From Marinisporobacter sp. (GTDB lineage: Bacteria; Bacillota; Clostridia; Peptostreptococcales; Thermotaleaceae): a stretch of 64,000 bases of DNA. This document shows, one piece after another, positions 35,763-45,013 of this stretch. The translations under genes were made by a program, and so were the position numbers. The stretch is from assembly GCA_025210525.1 (NCBI GenBank), contig JAOARP010000011.1, positions 1 to 64,000 on the forward strand, read 5' to 3'. The number at the start of each line of letters is the position of its first letter. Position 1 is the stretch's first letter. Under the pieces are notes generated by a model. That model worked only from the letters and a program-made list of their open reading frames with translations, was not told the DNA's origin and made no database searches.

Positions 35763-38111
35763 ATGAGTAATACAAAAGAAATAAAAATATCTGTTAGAAA
35801 TTTAGTAGAGTTTATTCTGCGTTCTGGCGATTTAGATGCAAGCTTTAGAAGTATGTCAAGGGCTGTAGAAGGAACAAGAGCTCACCAAAAGGTACAAAAT
35901 GCACAAGACACCAATTATGAAGCTGAAGTTACTCTAAAACATAAACTTGAACATAAAGGATATACCTTTTTTATTGAAGGTAGAGCAGATGGTATTATAA
36001 AAGAAAATGCTGCTATTTGTATAGATGAAATAAAATCTACTACAAAACCCTTAGAAATGATTGATGAAAATTATAATATGGTTCACTGGGCTCAGGCAAA
36101 ATGTTATGCATATATCTATGCTATTCAAAATGAATTAGATAGGATGGATGTTCAGCTAACTTATTTTCATCTAGAAACGGAAAAGGTTAAAAATATAAGA
36201 AAGACTTTTAGCTTTAAAAGCTTAGAAGAATTTTTTTATGAAATGATTAATCGGTACATGGTTTTTGCAAACTTTACTTCTGATTGGTGTAACCTTCGGG
36301 ACATTTCAATAAAAGATTTAACATTTCCCTTCGAAAAATATCGTATAGGACAAAGAGAACTTGCAATTTCTGCTTATAGAACCATAAGAGATCAAAAAAA
36401 ATTATTTGTACAAGCACCCACCGGAATAGGTAAAACCATATCAACACTTTTTCCAACAGTAAAAGCTTTTAGTGAAGGGCATACCTCCAAAATATTTTAT
36501 TTGACAGCCAAAACCATTACTAGGCAAGTTGCAGAGGAAGCTTTTACAAAAATGAGAGAAAAGGGATTAAGATTTAAAACCTTAACTTTAACAGCAAAGG
36601 ACAAAATCTGTTTTAAAGAAGAAAGGAATTGTGACCCAGAGTATTGTGAGTATGCAAAGGGACATTTTGATAGAATCAATGAAGCTATTCTTGACATACT
36701 CAAAAATGAAGATGAATTATCAAGAATTGTCATAGAAAATTATGCAAGAGAGCATCATATTTGCCCCTTTGAGTTTTCACTAGATTTAGCTACATGGGTA
36801 GATGGTCTAATTTGCGATTATAATTATATATTTGATCCAAGGGTATATTTGAAGGGTTTATTTGAATTTCATCAGAATGAGTGTACCTTTTTAATAGATG
36901 AGGCTCATAATCTGGTAGATCGGGCGAGAGAAATGTTCTCAGCAGTGCTCACTAAAAAGCCATTTTTAGAAGTTAAAAAAATATTCAAAGATACAGAGCC
37001 TCGGATTGCAAAGGCATTAGATAAAATGAATAAGTATATGCTCAAAGTTAAGAAGTATTGTGAAGAGAAAGATTTTTATATACAAAAAGAAATGTTTGAA
37101 GATATATTGTATTTATTAAATCGGGTCATCTCTGAAAGTGAAGAGTTTTTAGCCGAAAAAAAGGGAAAGAAGGGGTATCCAGAATTACTGGAATTATTTT
37201 TTGATTGTCTATCTTTTATAAGAATTGCAGAGCTTTATGATGATCATTATGTGACTTATGTACAAAAAGAAGAGAAGGATGTACTACTCAAAATGTTTTG
37301 TCTTGATCCTTCTTATCTATTAAGTGAAGCTATTAAGAGAGGAAAATCAGCTATATTCTTTTCAGCTACCTTATCCCCTATAGAATATTTTAAGGATATT
37401 TTAGGAGGGGATAGGGAAGAGAAAAATATCATTTTACCTTCTCCCTTTGACCGAAAGAATCTATGCTTGATGATCGGAAATAATATTTCAACAAGATATA
37501 AGGATAGAGAAAATAGTTATTATAAAATAGCAGATTATATAAAAACAATTGTAGCTCAGAAAAAAGGGAATTATTTAGTATTTTTTCCATCCTACAAATA
37601 TATGCATGAGGTTTATGAGCGATTTGAAGAAAAATATCCTGAATATAGAACGATCCTGCAAGAAAGCACCATGAATGAAGAAAAAAGAGAAGATTATTTA
37701 TTATCCTTTGAAGAAAAGCCTAAAATTCCCTTAGTAGGCTTTGCAGTAATGGGAGGAATATTTGGTGAAGGAATAGATTTAAAGGGAAATAGATTGATAG
37801 GAGCCATTATTGTGGGAGTAGGTCTTCCACAAATATGCTTGGAGAGAAATATCATAAAGGATTATTTTGATGAAAAAAATCATAAAGGTTTTGACTATTC
37901 TTATACTTATCCAGGGATGAACAAAGTACTGCAAGCTGCTGGAAGAGTTATTCGAACGGAAACAGATAAAGGGGTAGTATTTTTAATAGATGAAAGGTTT
38001 AACTATTTTAGTTATAAAAAAATATTTCCTAGGGAATGGAACAATAGCATCAATGTAAAATCAGAAGAAGGTATTATGAAGACACTGGAAAATTTCTATG
38101 ATGAAAATTAG
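35763..38111 (+). CDS. DinG/XPD-type ATP-dependent DNA helicase with N-terminal PD-(D/E)XK nuclease-like domain
   Basis: The protein is 782 aa. Residues 1-170 look like a PD-(D/E)XK nuclease domain (GRADGII then ICIDEIKST, the D...ExK triad, and HWAQAKCYAYIYA). The helicase core follows: a Q-like GQRELAISAYRTI, Walker A APTGIGKT, four Cys typical of the XPD iron-sulfur cluster (KICFKEE, NCDPEYC, HHICPF), the DEAH box LIDEAHN, and motif VI near QAAGRVIRTE. It probably unwinds and trims damaged DNA in a 5'-3' direction; the nuclease activity is inferred. A 7-bp perfect hairpin (GTTCAGC-TTT-GCTGAAC, 35721-35737) precedes it. A decayed copy of its 5' part lies at 31481. Confidence 0.85.
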   Translation: MSNTKEIKISVRNLVEFILRSGDLDASFRSMSRAVEGTRAHQKVQNAQDTNYEAEVTLKHKLEHKGYTFFIEGRADGIIKENAAICIDEIKSTTKPLEMIDENYNMVHWAQAKCYAYIYAIQNELDRMDVQLTYFHLETEKVKNIRKTFSFKSLEEFFYEMINRYMVFANFTSDWCNLRDISIKDLTFPFEKYRIGQRELAISAYRTIRDQKKLFVQAPTGIGKTISTLFPTVKAFSEGHTSKIFYLTAKTITRQVAEEAFTKMREKGLRFKTLTLTAKDKICFKEERNCDPEYCEYAKGHFDRINEAILDILKNEDELSRIVIENYAREHHICPFEFSLDLATWVDGLICDYNYIFDPRVYLKGLFEFHQNECTFLIDEAHNLVDRAREMFSAVLTKKPFLEVKKIFKDTEPRIAKALDKMNKYMLKVKKYCEEKDFYIQKEMFEDILYLLNRVISESEEFLAEKKGKKGYPELLELFFDCLSFIRIAELYDDHYVTYVQKEEKDVLLKMFCLDPSYLLSEAIKRGKSAIFFSATLSPIEYFKDILGGDREEKNIILPSPFDRKNLCLMIGNNISTRYKDRENSYYKIADYIKTIVAQKKGNYLVFFPSYKYMHEVYERFEEKYPEYRTILQESTMNEEKREDYLLSFEEKPKIPLVGFAVMGGIFGEGIDLKGNRLIGAIIVGVGLPQICLERNIIKDYFDEKNHKGFDYSYTYPGMNKVLQAAGRVIRTETDKGVVFLIDERFNYFSYKKIFPREWNNSINVKSEEGIMKTLENFYDEN

Positions 38112-38166
38112 AGATATAAATGTGATATTCAAATGATACAATTTTCGAAAATATACAACAATTTTC

Positions 38167-38195
38167 TTGACAAGGTTTATAAATCATGATAAAAT
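38167..38195 (+). promoter_or_regulatory. Sigma-A promoter of the T-box transcript
   Basis: TTGACA (38167-38172), 17 nt, TAAAAT (38190-38195). Transcription would begin about 38203, just before the T-box leader. Confidence 0.7.
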
Positions 38196-38219
38196 CCTAA
38201 ATAAATTACATGAGAATAT

Positions 38220-38490
38220 CATTGCTACGACGGAGAAAGGTATTTTATAGTCAGCAGTTTCAGAGAGTCGGTGGTTGCTGAGAACCGATACTGTTTATAA
38301 TATACAAATCCCTCCTGAGCTGTGTCTTTGAAAATTATTAAGTAAAAGGCACCGACTAGCCTCGTTAAAGGCTTAGGTTTGTCAGAACTGAAAAAGTGGC
38401 ATTTATTTTTATGAATGCAAGTAAGGTGGTACCGCGAAATTACACTCGTCCTTAAAAGAAGAAATCTTTTATGGGCGAGTTTTTATTTCA
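38220..38490 (+). promoter_or_regulatory. T-box riboswitch leader, probable isoleucine specifier
   Basis: The T-box consensus AAGGTGGTACCGCGA is at 38423-38437, where it would pair with the acceptor end of uncharged tRNA. The stem I distal region and the conserved CTCCTGAGC (38312-38320) are upstream; the triplet just before, ATC (38308-38310), is the best specifier candidate, which would read tRNA-Ile. The terminator is ACTCGTCC (38444-38451) with GGGCGAGT (38473-38480) and a T run. Isoleucine starvation would allow read-through into threonine dehydratase. Confidence 0.88.
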
Positions 38491-38527
38491 TTTAAAATCT
38501 TTTAATGACCATAGAGGAGGTACATAT

Positions 38528-39766
38528 ATGCAAAATGTTAAAGCACAATATTTAAAAGAGGAAAGATTATTTGATTATGAAACTTTCAAAGAAGCTAAAA
38601 ATCGTCTAGAATCAGTACTGCAAGATACCCATTTGATTCATAGTCCAATCTTTAGTAAAGAATCAGAAAACCATGTATATATTAAGCCAGAAAATTTACA
38701 AACAACAGGTGCTTTTAAAATACGTGGAGCGTATAATAAAATCTCAAAATTATCTATTAAAGAAAGAAATAAAGGTCTTATTGCTTCATCTGCTGGAAAT
38801 CACGCACAAGGGGTTGCTTATGCTGCAAAACTTCTTAACGTGAAAGCAACTATTGTTATGCCGAAAACAACACCTCTTATAAAGGTGGAAGCTACTAAAA
38901 ACTTTGGGGCAAATGTAGTGTTATATGGGGATTGTTATGATGATGCATATAAGGAAGCTCTTCGATTAAAAAAAGAGAAGGGATATGTATTTATTCATCC
39001 CTTTGATGATTTAGATGTTGTGGAAGGTCAAGGAACAATTGGATTTGAGATCCTTGAAGAAATGAAGGATATAGATGCTATATTAGTTCCTATTGGTGGA
39101 GGAGGTCTTATTAGTGGGATTGCTGTAGCTGCAAAAGCTATGAATCCTTCTGTGAAAATTATAGGGGTAGAGCCTGAAGGGGCAAAGGCTATGAAGCTAT
39201 CCATGGAGCATAACAAACTTATTCATCTTGATGCTGTCAATACCATTGCAGAAGGAGTTGCTGTAAAAAGTCCTGGAAGTCTTACCTTTTCTATCATAAG
39301 AGAATATGTAGATGAGATTGTCACTGTATCTGATTTTGAAATTATGGAAGCTTTTTTACTTCTTTTAGAAAAGCATAAGTTGATTGGAGAAACAGCAGGG
39401 GTATTATCTTTAGCAGGTCTTAAGAAGATAAAAGAAAAAAATAAAAAAATTGCATGTGTGGTTAGTGGAGGAAATATTGATGTTTTAACCGTATCTTCAA
39501 TGATCAATCGAGGACTGTTTTCTCGAGGAAGAATCTTTTCTTTTTCTGTTGATTTACCAGATAAGCCTGGTGAGCTTGTAAGAATTTCTGAAATATTAGC
39601 AAAAATAAATGCTAATGTTATCAAGCTTGACCATAACCAATTTAAAACGGTTGATCGTTTTATGGATGTACAACTTGAAGTAACCGTAGAAACCAATGGG
39701 CATGAGCATATAAAGCAGATTGTTGAATCTTTTGAAAAGGAAGGCTATTTTATCAAATGTCTATAA
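38528..39766 (+). CDS. ilvA: Threonine ammonia-lyase (threonine dehydratase) with C-terminal ACT-like domain
   Basis: The protein is 412 aa; ATG 38528 is preceded by GAGGAGG. The PLP Lys lies in TTGAFKIRGAYNKI, with SAGNHAQGVAYAAK, PIGGGGLISGIA and the phosphate-binding Gly cluster also present. The last 75 residues form one ACT-like domain (SVDLPDKPGELVRISEILAKI), the short TdcB-like form. It deaminates threonine to 2-oxobutyrate, the first step to isoleucine; control by an Ile-type T-box argues for the biosynthetic role. A degenerate copy lies at 31905. The gene has its own terminator. Confidence 0.92.
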   Translation: MQNVKAQYLKEERLFDYETFKEAKNRLESVLQDTHLIHSPIFSKESENHVYIKPENLQTTGAFKIRGAYNKISKLSIKERNKGLIASSAGNHAQGVAYAAKLLNVKATIVMPKTTPLIKVEATKNFGANVVLYGDCYDDAYKEALRLKKEKGYVFIHPFDDLDVVEGQGTIGFEILEEMKDIDAILVPIGGGGLISGIAVAAKAMNPSVKIIGVEPEGAKAMKLSMEHNKLIHLDAVNTIAEGVAVKSPGSLTFSIIREYVDEIVTVSDFEIMEAFLLLLEKHKLIGETAGVLSLAGLKKIKEKNKKIACVVSGGNIDVLTVSSMINRGLFSRGRIFSFSVDLPDKPGELVRISEILAKINANVIKLDHNQFKTVDRFMDVQLEVTVETNGHEHIKQIVESFEKEGYFIKCL

Positions 39767-39783
39767 GCTAGAGCTATTAGATC

Positions 39784-39812
39784 AAAAAAAGGACAGGATT
39801 TCCTGTCCTCTT
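39784..39812. terminator. Bidirectional terminator
   Basis: AAAAAAAGGACAGGA pairs with TCCTGTCC across TT. It lies between ilvA and the convergent phosphatase-family gene. Confidence 0.75.
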
Positions 39813-39817
39813 ATGAT

Positions 39818-40618
39818 TTATCTATGTTTGATATCTACAACTACAGGATAGTGATCAGATAGCTCTACTTTAGGAACAGCATAGGAATCGATAAGAAAAT
39901 TTTTTGACATAAGTAAATAATCGATTCTAGAATTATACTTCGAGTTTTTAAAAGTATAGACACGATGATTATTCGTAATAATGGCAGGGTCTTTTAAAAA
40001 TGAGAATAAGTCCTGAAATTCTAATAAATTAGAAGTATTAAAATCACCTGCTAATATAGTAGGCAAAGGATCTCTTGAAATGACATTACTAAGAACTTTT
40101 ATTTGTCTTTGACGAATATCTTCAGATAAACCTAAATGAGTATTGAGTACTCTTATAGGGCCAGAAGGAGTTTGTACGATTACTTTTTGAATGCTTCTAG
40201 GATATTTCAAAGAGGGCAGTGGAATATTTTCTACAGAAACGATAGGGAACTTACTAAGAATAAGGTTCCCTGTTTCTCCAGATATGATGGTACTAGTTTC
40301 CTTATACGTCATTTGCATAGATAGAGAGCTGTTGAGAACTTCTGGTTGGTTTGTAAATAAACTTCTTATTGAAAATTTATCTACCTCCTGTAAACAAATA
40401 ATATCTGCGTCAATGGAAGAAAGAAAATGTGAGATTTCAGATATATTTGGATTTCCCCAAGACCCCATGCCAAAGTGAATATTATAGCTGATAACTCTTA
40501 CGGTATTTTCTTGTGAAGTTAGATTGTTTTGAAATGCAGGGGTGGAAGAAGGACAGAAAATATAATAAAAAATTAAAAAATATGCATATAGAAGGACCAA
40601 GGTTTGTCTGTGTTTCAT
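39818..40618 (-). CDS. Exported endonuclease/exonuclease/phosphatase-family hydrolase
   Basis: The protein is 266 aa from ATG 40618, chosen because GGAGGCG lies 8 nt upstream; an earlier ATG at 40651 lacks a site. An N-terminal hydrophobic segment (TLVLLYAYFLIFYYIFC) is a signal or anchor. The EEP fold motifs are all visible: VRVISYNIHFG, CLQEVDKFS, NTHLGLS, LAGDFNTS, and SDHYPVVVDI with the catalytic His. Substrates in this superfamily range from DNA to phospholipids and sugar phosphates; secretion argues for an extracellular role such as nucleic-acid or lipid scavenging. The target is not evident. Confidence 0.85.
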   Translation of the reverse strand: MKHRQTLVLLYAYFLIFYYIFCPSSTPAFQNNLTSQENTVRVISYNIHFGMGSWGNPNISEISHFLSSIDADIICLQEVDKFSIRSLFTNQPEVLNSSLSMQMTYKETSTIISGETGNLILSKFPIVSVENIPLPSLKYPRSIQKVIVQTPSGPIRVLNTHLGLSEDIRQRQIKVLSNVISRDPLPTILAGDFNTSNLLEFQDLFSFLKDPAIITNNHRVYTFKNSKYNSRIDYLLMSKNFLIDSYAVPKVELSDHYPVVVDIKHR

Positions 40619-40955
40619 AGTATGCGCCTCCATTAAAAAATTAGAATTCAAATCGTATTTTGAAAATTATAAAAATTGCAATAATAAGTAATTCTACAAA
40701 AACTATCAAAGTCCTTTAGGGAATATATGTAACCTTTTATGATATATATATGATATTTATATGAAAAATATTATGTATTGGAAAAGGTGAAGAGATGACT
40801 TTCATTACTTGATAGAACAAATAGAATTATGATATGATAATTGATGGTTTAGCAAAATTTGATAAATACATAAAAATTATGACAAAATTTTTAATTATAC
40901 AAGTGCATGAAATTTTATGACAGCATTTGTTTGAATCATAGGGAGGAATACGTAT
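40619..40955 (+). promoter_or_regulatory. Intergenic region with a sigma-A promoter at 40809-40838
   Basis: TTGATA (40809-40814), 18 nt, TATGAT (40833-40838) is a plausible promoter for the rightward gene, leaving a leader of about 110 nt. GGGAGG at 40941-40946 is its ribosome-binding site. The rest is AT-rich with no gene seen; the leftward gene's promoter must also lie here but was not pinned down. Confidence 0.4.
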
Positions 40956-42041
40956 ATGTTTAAAATGCCTAAATACAATCATCCAGATTTTGAGAAGAAA
41001 AACTTTCAAGTTGCTCCAAATGTAAAAGTAGAGAAGGTAACGAAGGACGGAGTTGCCCCTGAAAATTATCATGTAACTTCTATGTATCCTGAGTATTTTA
41101 AGATAAATGGAAAATGGATTTTAGCAACAGAGAGTAGAATGGATTGTGTACCTGTTATCGTAGAAAATGGAAAAATTGAAATGAAGGAATTTAGAAATTT
41201 AAAAGTAGGAGACGGAGTCATTATAGGTAGAACAGAAGATGGTAGTGAAGGAATTTACTTATATGCAAATGGATTTTCGGAAGAGGAAAAAGAGGGAGAT
41301 GTATTTGCCTTTAGGAGTGGAAGATCTAGAGAAACAGCTTATACCAAAGATTATGAGGAGCTATTTGAGCTTTTAAAGCATGAAAAAGAAAATGGCTATA
41401 TTGTATGGGTTTTAGGACCTGCTGTATCCTTTGATTATAGCTCTAGAAAATCAATGGCAGATTTAATAGAAAATGGATATGCCCATGCGGTTTTAGCTGG
41501 AAATGCTGTAGCTACCCATGATATTGAAGGAGCATTATTTGGAACAGCTCTAGGTCAAGATATTTATAATCAAGATTCAAAGCCTAATGGACATTATCAT
41601 CATCTTGATGCGATTAATAGAGCAAAAAAAGCAGGGTCTTTAGAAAAATTAGTTGAAAATGGAGATGTGAAAAATGGAATCGTCCATGCGTGTATTAAAA
41701 ATCATGTACCTATGGTACTTGCAGGTTCGATAAGGGATGATGGACCTCTTCCAAGTGTAATTGGAAATGTATATGATTCTCAAGAAATGATGAGAAGTCA
41801 TGCAAGACGTGCTACCACTGTAATTTGTTTAGCAACTCAGCTACATACCATTGCTACAGGAAATGTAACCCCGTCCTTTACAGTTGTTGATGGAGAAGTA
41901 AGACCTGTATATATTTATGCAGTAGATGTTTCGGAGTTTGTATTAAATAAATTAAGAGATCGAGGAACCCTACAAGGAAAAACCATTGTAGCAAATATTC
42001 AAGATTTTCTAGGAAAGTTAAGAGATAAATTGGTAGATTAA
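40956..42041 (+). CDS. LOR/SDH-domain protein, archaeal-type ornithine cyclodeaminase-like (TIGR00300-like)
   Basis: The protein is 361 aa; GGGAGG sits 9 nt before the ATG. Blocks HVTSMYPEYFKINGKWILA, AVLAGNAVATHDIEGALFGTALG, GHYHHLDAINRAKKAGS and MVLAGSIRDDGPLPSV match what I recall of the LOR/SDH bifunctional-enzyme conserved region, found in archaeal ornithine cyclodeaminase and the C-terminal part of cyanobacterial AgrE. The reaction would be ornithine to proline plus ammonia with NAD. It stands alone with no arginine or proline genes beside it. Assignment rests on motif memory, so a neighbouring function is possible. Confidence 0.65.
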   Translation: MFKMPKYNHPDFEKKNFQVAPNVKVEKVTKDGVAPENYHVTSMYPEYFKINGKWILATESRMDCVPVIVENGKIEMKEFRNLKVGDGVIIGRTEDGSEGIYLYANGFSEEEKEGDVFAFRSGRSRETAYTKDYEELFELLKHEKENGYIVWVLGPAVSFDYSSRKSMADLIENGYAHAVLAGNAVATHDIEGALFGTALGQDIYNQDSKPNGHYHHLDAINRAKKAGSLEKLVENGDVKNGIVHACIKNHVPMVLAGSIRDDGPLPSVIGNVYDSQEMMRSHARRATTVICLATQLHTIATGNVTPSFTVVDGEVRPVYIYAVDVSEFVLNKLRDRGTLQGKTIVANIQDFLGKLRDKLVD

Positions 42042-42115
42042 CAAATTAGAGGTTTGCAATAAAAAATCAAAAAACTCACATACTAACCATGTAGAATAAA
42101 ATATCTATAAAAGGA

Positions 42116-42520
42116 ATGAGATGTGTGAGACAAAAAATAACAGTAGTGTTTTTGATTGCTTTACTTTGTATGATGGGATGCTCTTCAAAGATTCATCCTC
42201 AAAAGGCTGATTATTTAAATAATATTTATGATTCTGTACAGAAAATAGAAAAATCGGATTTAAAGGACTCATCAAAAGATCAGCTTGAAATGGTTTCTGG
42301 GAAAATTAAAAAGATTACTATGAGAGATGGTAAAAGATCATTGCTGATTGAAGATACAAAGGGAATGGAATATATTTTTCATATTAATGAGCATACAATC
42401 GTAATGACTTTTGAAAAACTAAAGGTTGGACAAAATGTAGATATTATTTTTAATGGGATATTAACAAGAAGTATACCTCCTCAAGGAAATGCAATGATTG
42501 TAAATGGATTAAAAGTATAG
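42116..42520 (+). CDS. Small lipoprotein, unknown function
   Basis: The protein is 134 aa. The signal (residues 1-21) ends in the lipobox MMGC, so it should be lipid-anchored outside the membrane. The mature part has an acidic helix (YDSVQKIEKSDLKDSSK) and then a small beta-barrel-like stretch (GKIKKITMRDGKRSLLIEDT ... VGQNVDIIFNG) that recalls OB-fold or DUF3221-type lipoproteins; this is not firm. A strong terminator follows at once. Confidence 0.65.
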   Translation: MRCVRQKITVVFLIALLCMMGCSSKIHPQKADYLNNIYDSVQKIEKSDLKDSSKDQLEMVSGKIKKITMRDGKRSLLIEDTKGMEYIFHINEHTIVMTFEKLKVGQNVDIIFNGILTRSIPPQGNAMIVNGLKV

Positions 42521-42521
42521 T

Positions 42522-42563
42522 AAAGAAATCCTAGTCAAATTTAAAATTGGCTAGGATTTCTTT
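42522..42563 (+). terminator. Rho-independent terminator
   Basis: AAAGAAATCCTAG pairs with CTAGGATTTCTTT across a 16-nt loop. Confidence 0.8.
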
Positions 42564-42643
42564 AGAATGATTATAGACAAAAGGGTTAATAAATAGTATG
42601 GTTTTATTATAAAGGAATTTGATCAATAGGAGTGTACAAACTT

Positions 42644-44017
42644 ATGGAATATGGTTACAAGAAAAGTCTATTAGAAGGAAATATTACAAAAAACTTATTG
42701 AAAATGTCATTACCTACAATGCTAGGTTTTTTATTTCAATCAGCATATGATTTAGTAGATATGATGTGGATTGGTAAAATCTCTTCCACAGCCGTAGCCG
42801 GTGTAACCATATTTGCAACAATATTTTGGTTAGTAGATGTACTCAATAGTATAATCGGTACGAGTTCCGTATCCTTAATTTCTCAATACTATGGGAAAAA
42901 TGATATGGAAAAGACAAGTCGTGTAATAGAGCAAACCCTTACCTTTAAAGGGTTAGTAGCTATCATAGCTGGAGGAATTATTTTGATTCTCTTAAAACCC
43001 TTATTAGAATTTTTTACTAAGGATCAGCAAGTCATCAAAAGTGCATTATCCTATGGATATATAAGGATATTTTTTTTGCCCATTATGTTTTCATCTTTTA
43101 CTGTAAATACAGCCTTTAGATGTATTGGAGATGCTAAAAAGCCCATGATTATCATGGTCATTGCAGCAGTTATTAATGTTATATTAGATCCTATTTTTAT
43201 ATTTGAAAAAGTACCCTATGTAAATATACCAGGATTTAACTTAGGGGTATTTGGAGCAGCACTAGCTACAGTCCTTTCTACAATGGTCGCCTTTGGGATA
43301 GGAATTTATATATTTATATCTGGAAAAACAAAGGTGAAGATTCAAGTAAAGAATTTATTGAAGCTAGATAAAGAAATGGATAAAAAGCTTATTACTATAG
43401 GACTTCCTAGCGGGTTTGAAATATTATCTAGAAATCTTGCAGCAATAATGACATTAAAATTTGTAACTATTTATGGAACTGTAGCCATTGCAACCATGGG
43501 AATAGGAAATAAGCTTTTTAACTTTACATTCTTACCTTTGTTGGGACTAAATATGGGTGCAAGTGCTATTGTAGGACAATGTTTAGGTGCAGAAAAGATT
43601 GATAGAGCAAAGGCTACAGCTATAAGAGCAGTAATGGTGGGTGTAGGATGTATGAGCTTATTGATTCTAATTAGTATATTATTTCCACAAAAAATAATGG
43701 ATGCATTTACGGATGATCAAGCAGTGATAGAAACAGGTGTATTGATGATTCGAGTAGTAGCACCATCGTTAATAGGGGTAGCAGTAGCTATGGGACTTGG
43801 CTGTGTATTTTCAGGATCAGGCTATAATATTCCATTTTTGGTGTCAAGTTTAGTTGCTAGATGGGGCATACAGGTTCCTATGCTTGCAATTGTTACTTAT
43901 ATCATGCATTTACCAATCATTTGGGTTTGGAGTACCTATGTATTAGCAGATGTAGGGGAAATGATTGTCCTATTTATAGGGTATAAAAGAGGAACGTGGG
44001 AGAAAAAGAGAGTGTAG
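42644..44017 (+). CDS. MATE-family multidrug efflux protein
   Basis: The protein is 457 aa; ATG 42644 follows AATAGGAG, preferred to the GTG at 42632 inside that region. It has twelve predicted helices in two homologous halves. The family opening NLLKMSLPTMLGFLFQSAYDLVDMMWIGKIS is clear (read in two blocks), as are GTSSVSLISQYYG and, in the second half, LNMGASAIVGQCLGAEK. MATE proteins export cationic drugs or metabolites using Na+ or H+ gradients. It is monocistronic. The substrate is unknown. Confidence 0.9.
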   Translation: MEYGYKKSLLEGNITKNLLKMSLPTMLGFLFQSAYDLVDMMWIGKISSTAVAGVTIFATIFWLVDVLNSIIGTSSVSLISQYYGKNDMEKTSRVIEQTLTFKGLVAIIAGGIILILLKPLLEFFTKDQQVIKSALSYGYIRIFFLPIMFSSFTVNTAFRCIGDAKKPMIIMVIAAVINVILDPIFIFEKVPYVNIPGFNLGVFGAALATVLSTMVAFGIGIYIFISGKTKVKIQVKNLLKLDKEMDKKLITIGLPSGFEILSRNLAAIMTLKFVTIYGTVAIATMGIGNKLFNFTFLPLLGLNMGASAIVGQCLGAEKIDRAKATAIRAVMVGVGCMSLLILISILFPQKIMDAFTDDQAVIETGVLMIRVVAPSLIGVAVAMGLGCVFSGSGYNIPFLVSSLVARWGIQVPMLAIVTYIMHLPIIWVWSTYVLADVGEMIVLFIGYKRGTWEKKRV

Positions 44018-44056
44018 AATAAATACTTTCAGAATTAAAGAAATACTACTAAAAAA

Positions 44057-44107
44057 CCCCTTAAGATAGACAATGAAATTTTAGTAAATGTCTATTTTAA
44101 GGGGGCT
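44057..44107. terminator. Convergent-gene terminator
   Basis: CCCCTTAAGATAGACA (44057-44072) pairs with TGTCTATTTTAAGGGG (44089-44104) with one mismatch, between the MATE and EamA genes. A tract upstream and T tract downstream. Confidence 0.75.
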
Positions 44108-44110
44108 TAT

Positions 44111-45013
44111 TTAATTTTGAGGAGGAAGGGTTTTATTAAGGGGCAATTTCTTTGGAAATAAGCTGAGTATATCTAGCTCGGAAGCCAATGTTCCAGAGAT
44201 TAATAATGCAGCGCCAATCCACCCACGTGCAGTTAATGTTTCATGCAAGATAAGAACAGCTAGTGATCCTGAAAATACAGGTTCTAATGAAAAAATAAGT
44301 GCTGTATGGGTTGAGTTTGTGTATTGTTGGGCATAGCACTGGACAACAAAACCGATAGCTGTACAAAAAATTGCTAGAAATAATACTACGATCCATGTAG
44401 ATGTTGTATGGGGCAATGTAGGTTTTTCTAATATAAGGGCTAAAATAATATTGAATAACCCTGCAAATCCAAGCTGCCAGATTCCTAAAGCTATAGCATC
44501 TACGGCTTTTGTCACCCGATCCATCAACAAAATATGAATAGCATAGAGTAGAGCGCAGAGGAGAGAGAGTCCATCCCCTATATTAAATTGTAGAGATTCT
44601 ATACCAGTTAAGAGAATAACCCCTATAAAAGCTAAAAGTACACCAAGGAGAGTACTAGAATTAGGTTTTTCCTTTAAAAAGAAAATAGATAGTACAGGAA
44701 CCATGATGACTGTTAAACTGATGAGAAATCCAGCATTGGCTACAGTAGTATATAAAATACCATAGGCTTGGGTAGCAAAAACCATTGTAAGGATGATAGC
44801 GAATATGGCTGCATATTTTAAGGTTTGTCTATTTGTATTTTTTAAATGGGGATAAAGTGCTATAGCAGCAACTAAGAATCCGATAATAAATCGAAGTGCA
44901 GAAAGATGAAAGGGATCGAGTTCATCGAGTCCGAATTTAGTCAGTATATAAGAACTACCCCAAAAAAACGTGGCTAGAATAAGCCAAAGATCAGCTTTTG
45001 TCTGCTTTTTCAT
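44111..45013 (-). CDS. EamA/DMT-family transporter
   Basis: The protein is 300 aa with ten helices formed by two EamA repeats. The first repeat starts ADLWLILATFFWGSSYILTKFGL, and each repeat ends in the usual LGxxLxxxGVxLL pattern (TLLGVLLAFIGVILLTG; RGWIGAALLISGTLASEL). Such carriers export amino acids or other metabolites. AGGAGG precedes the ATG. It is transcribed alone, divergent from the DEAD-box helicase gene across about 380 nt. Confidence 0.88.
   Translation of the reverse strand: MKKQTKADLWLILATFFWGSSYILTKFGLDELDPFHLSALRFIIGFLVAAIALYPHLKNTNRQTLKYAAIFAIILTMVFATQAYGILYTTVANAGFLISLTVIMVPVLSIFFLKEKPNSSTLLGVLLAFIGVILLTGIESLQFNIGDGLSLLCALLYAIHILLMDRVTKAVDAIALGIWQLGFAGLFNIILALILEKPTLPHTTSTWIVVLFLAIFCTAIGFVVQCYAQQYTNSTHTALIFSLEPVFSGSLAVLILHETLTARGWIGAALLISGTLASELDILSLFPKKLPLNKTLPPQN

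Noticed and set aside
38225-38232. GACGACGGAGA-like bases at the start of the T-box leader, resembling the core of the cassette hairpins
   Set aside because: Only about eight bases match, there is no TAAC/GTTA frame, and the stretch is explained by the T-box stem I.
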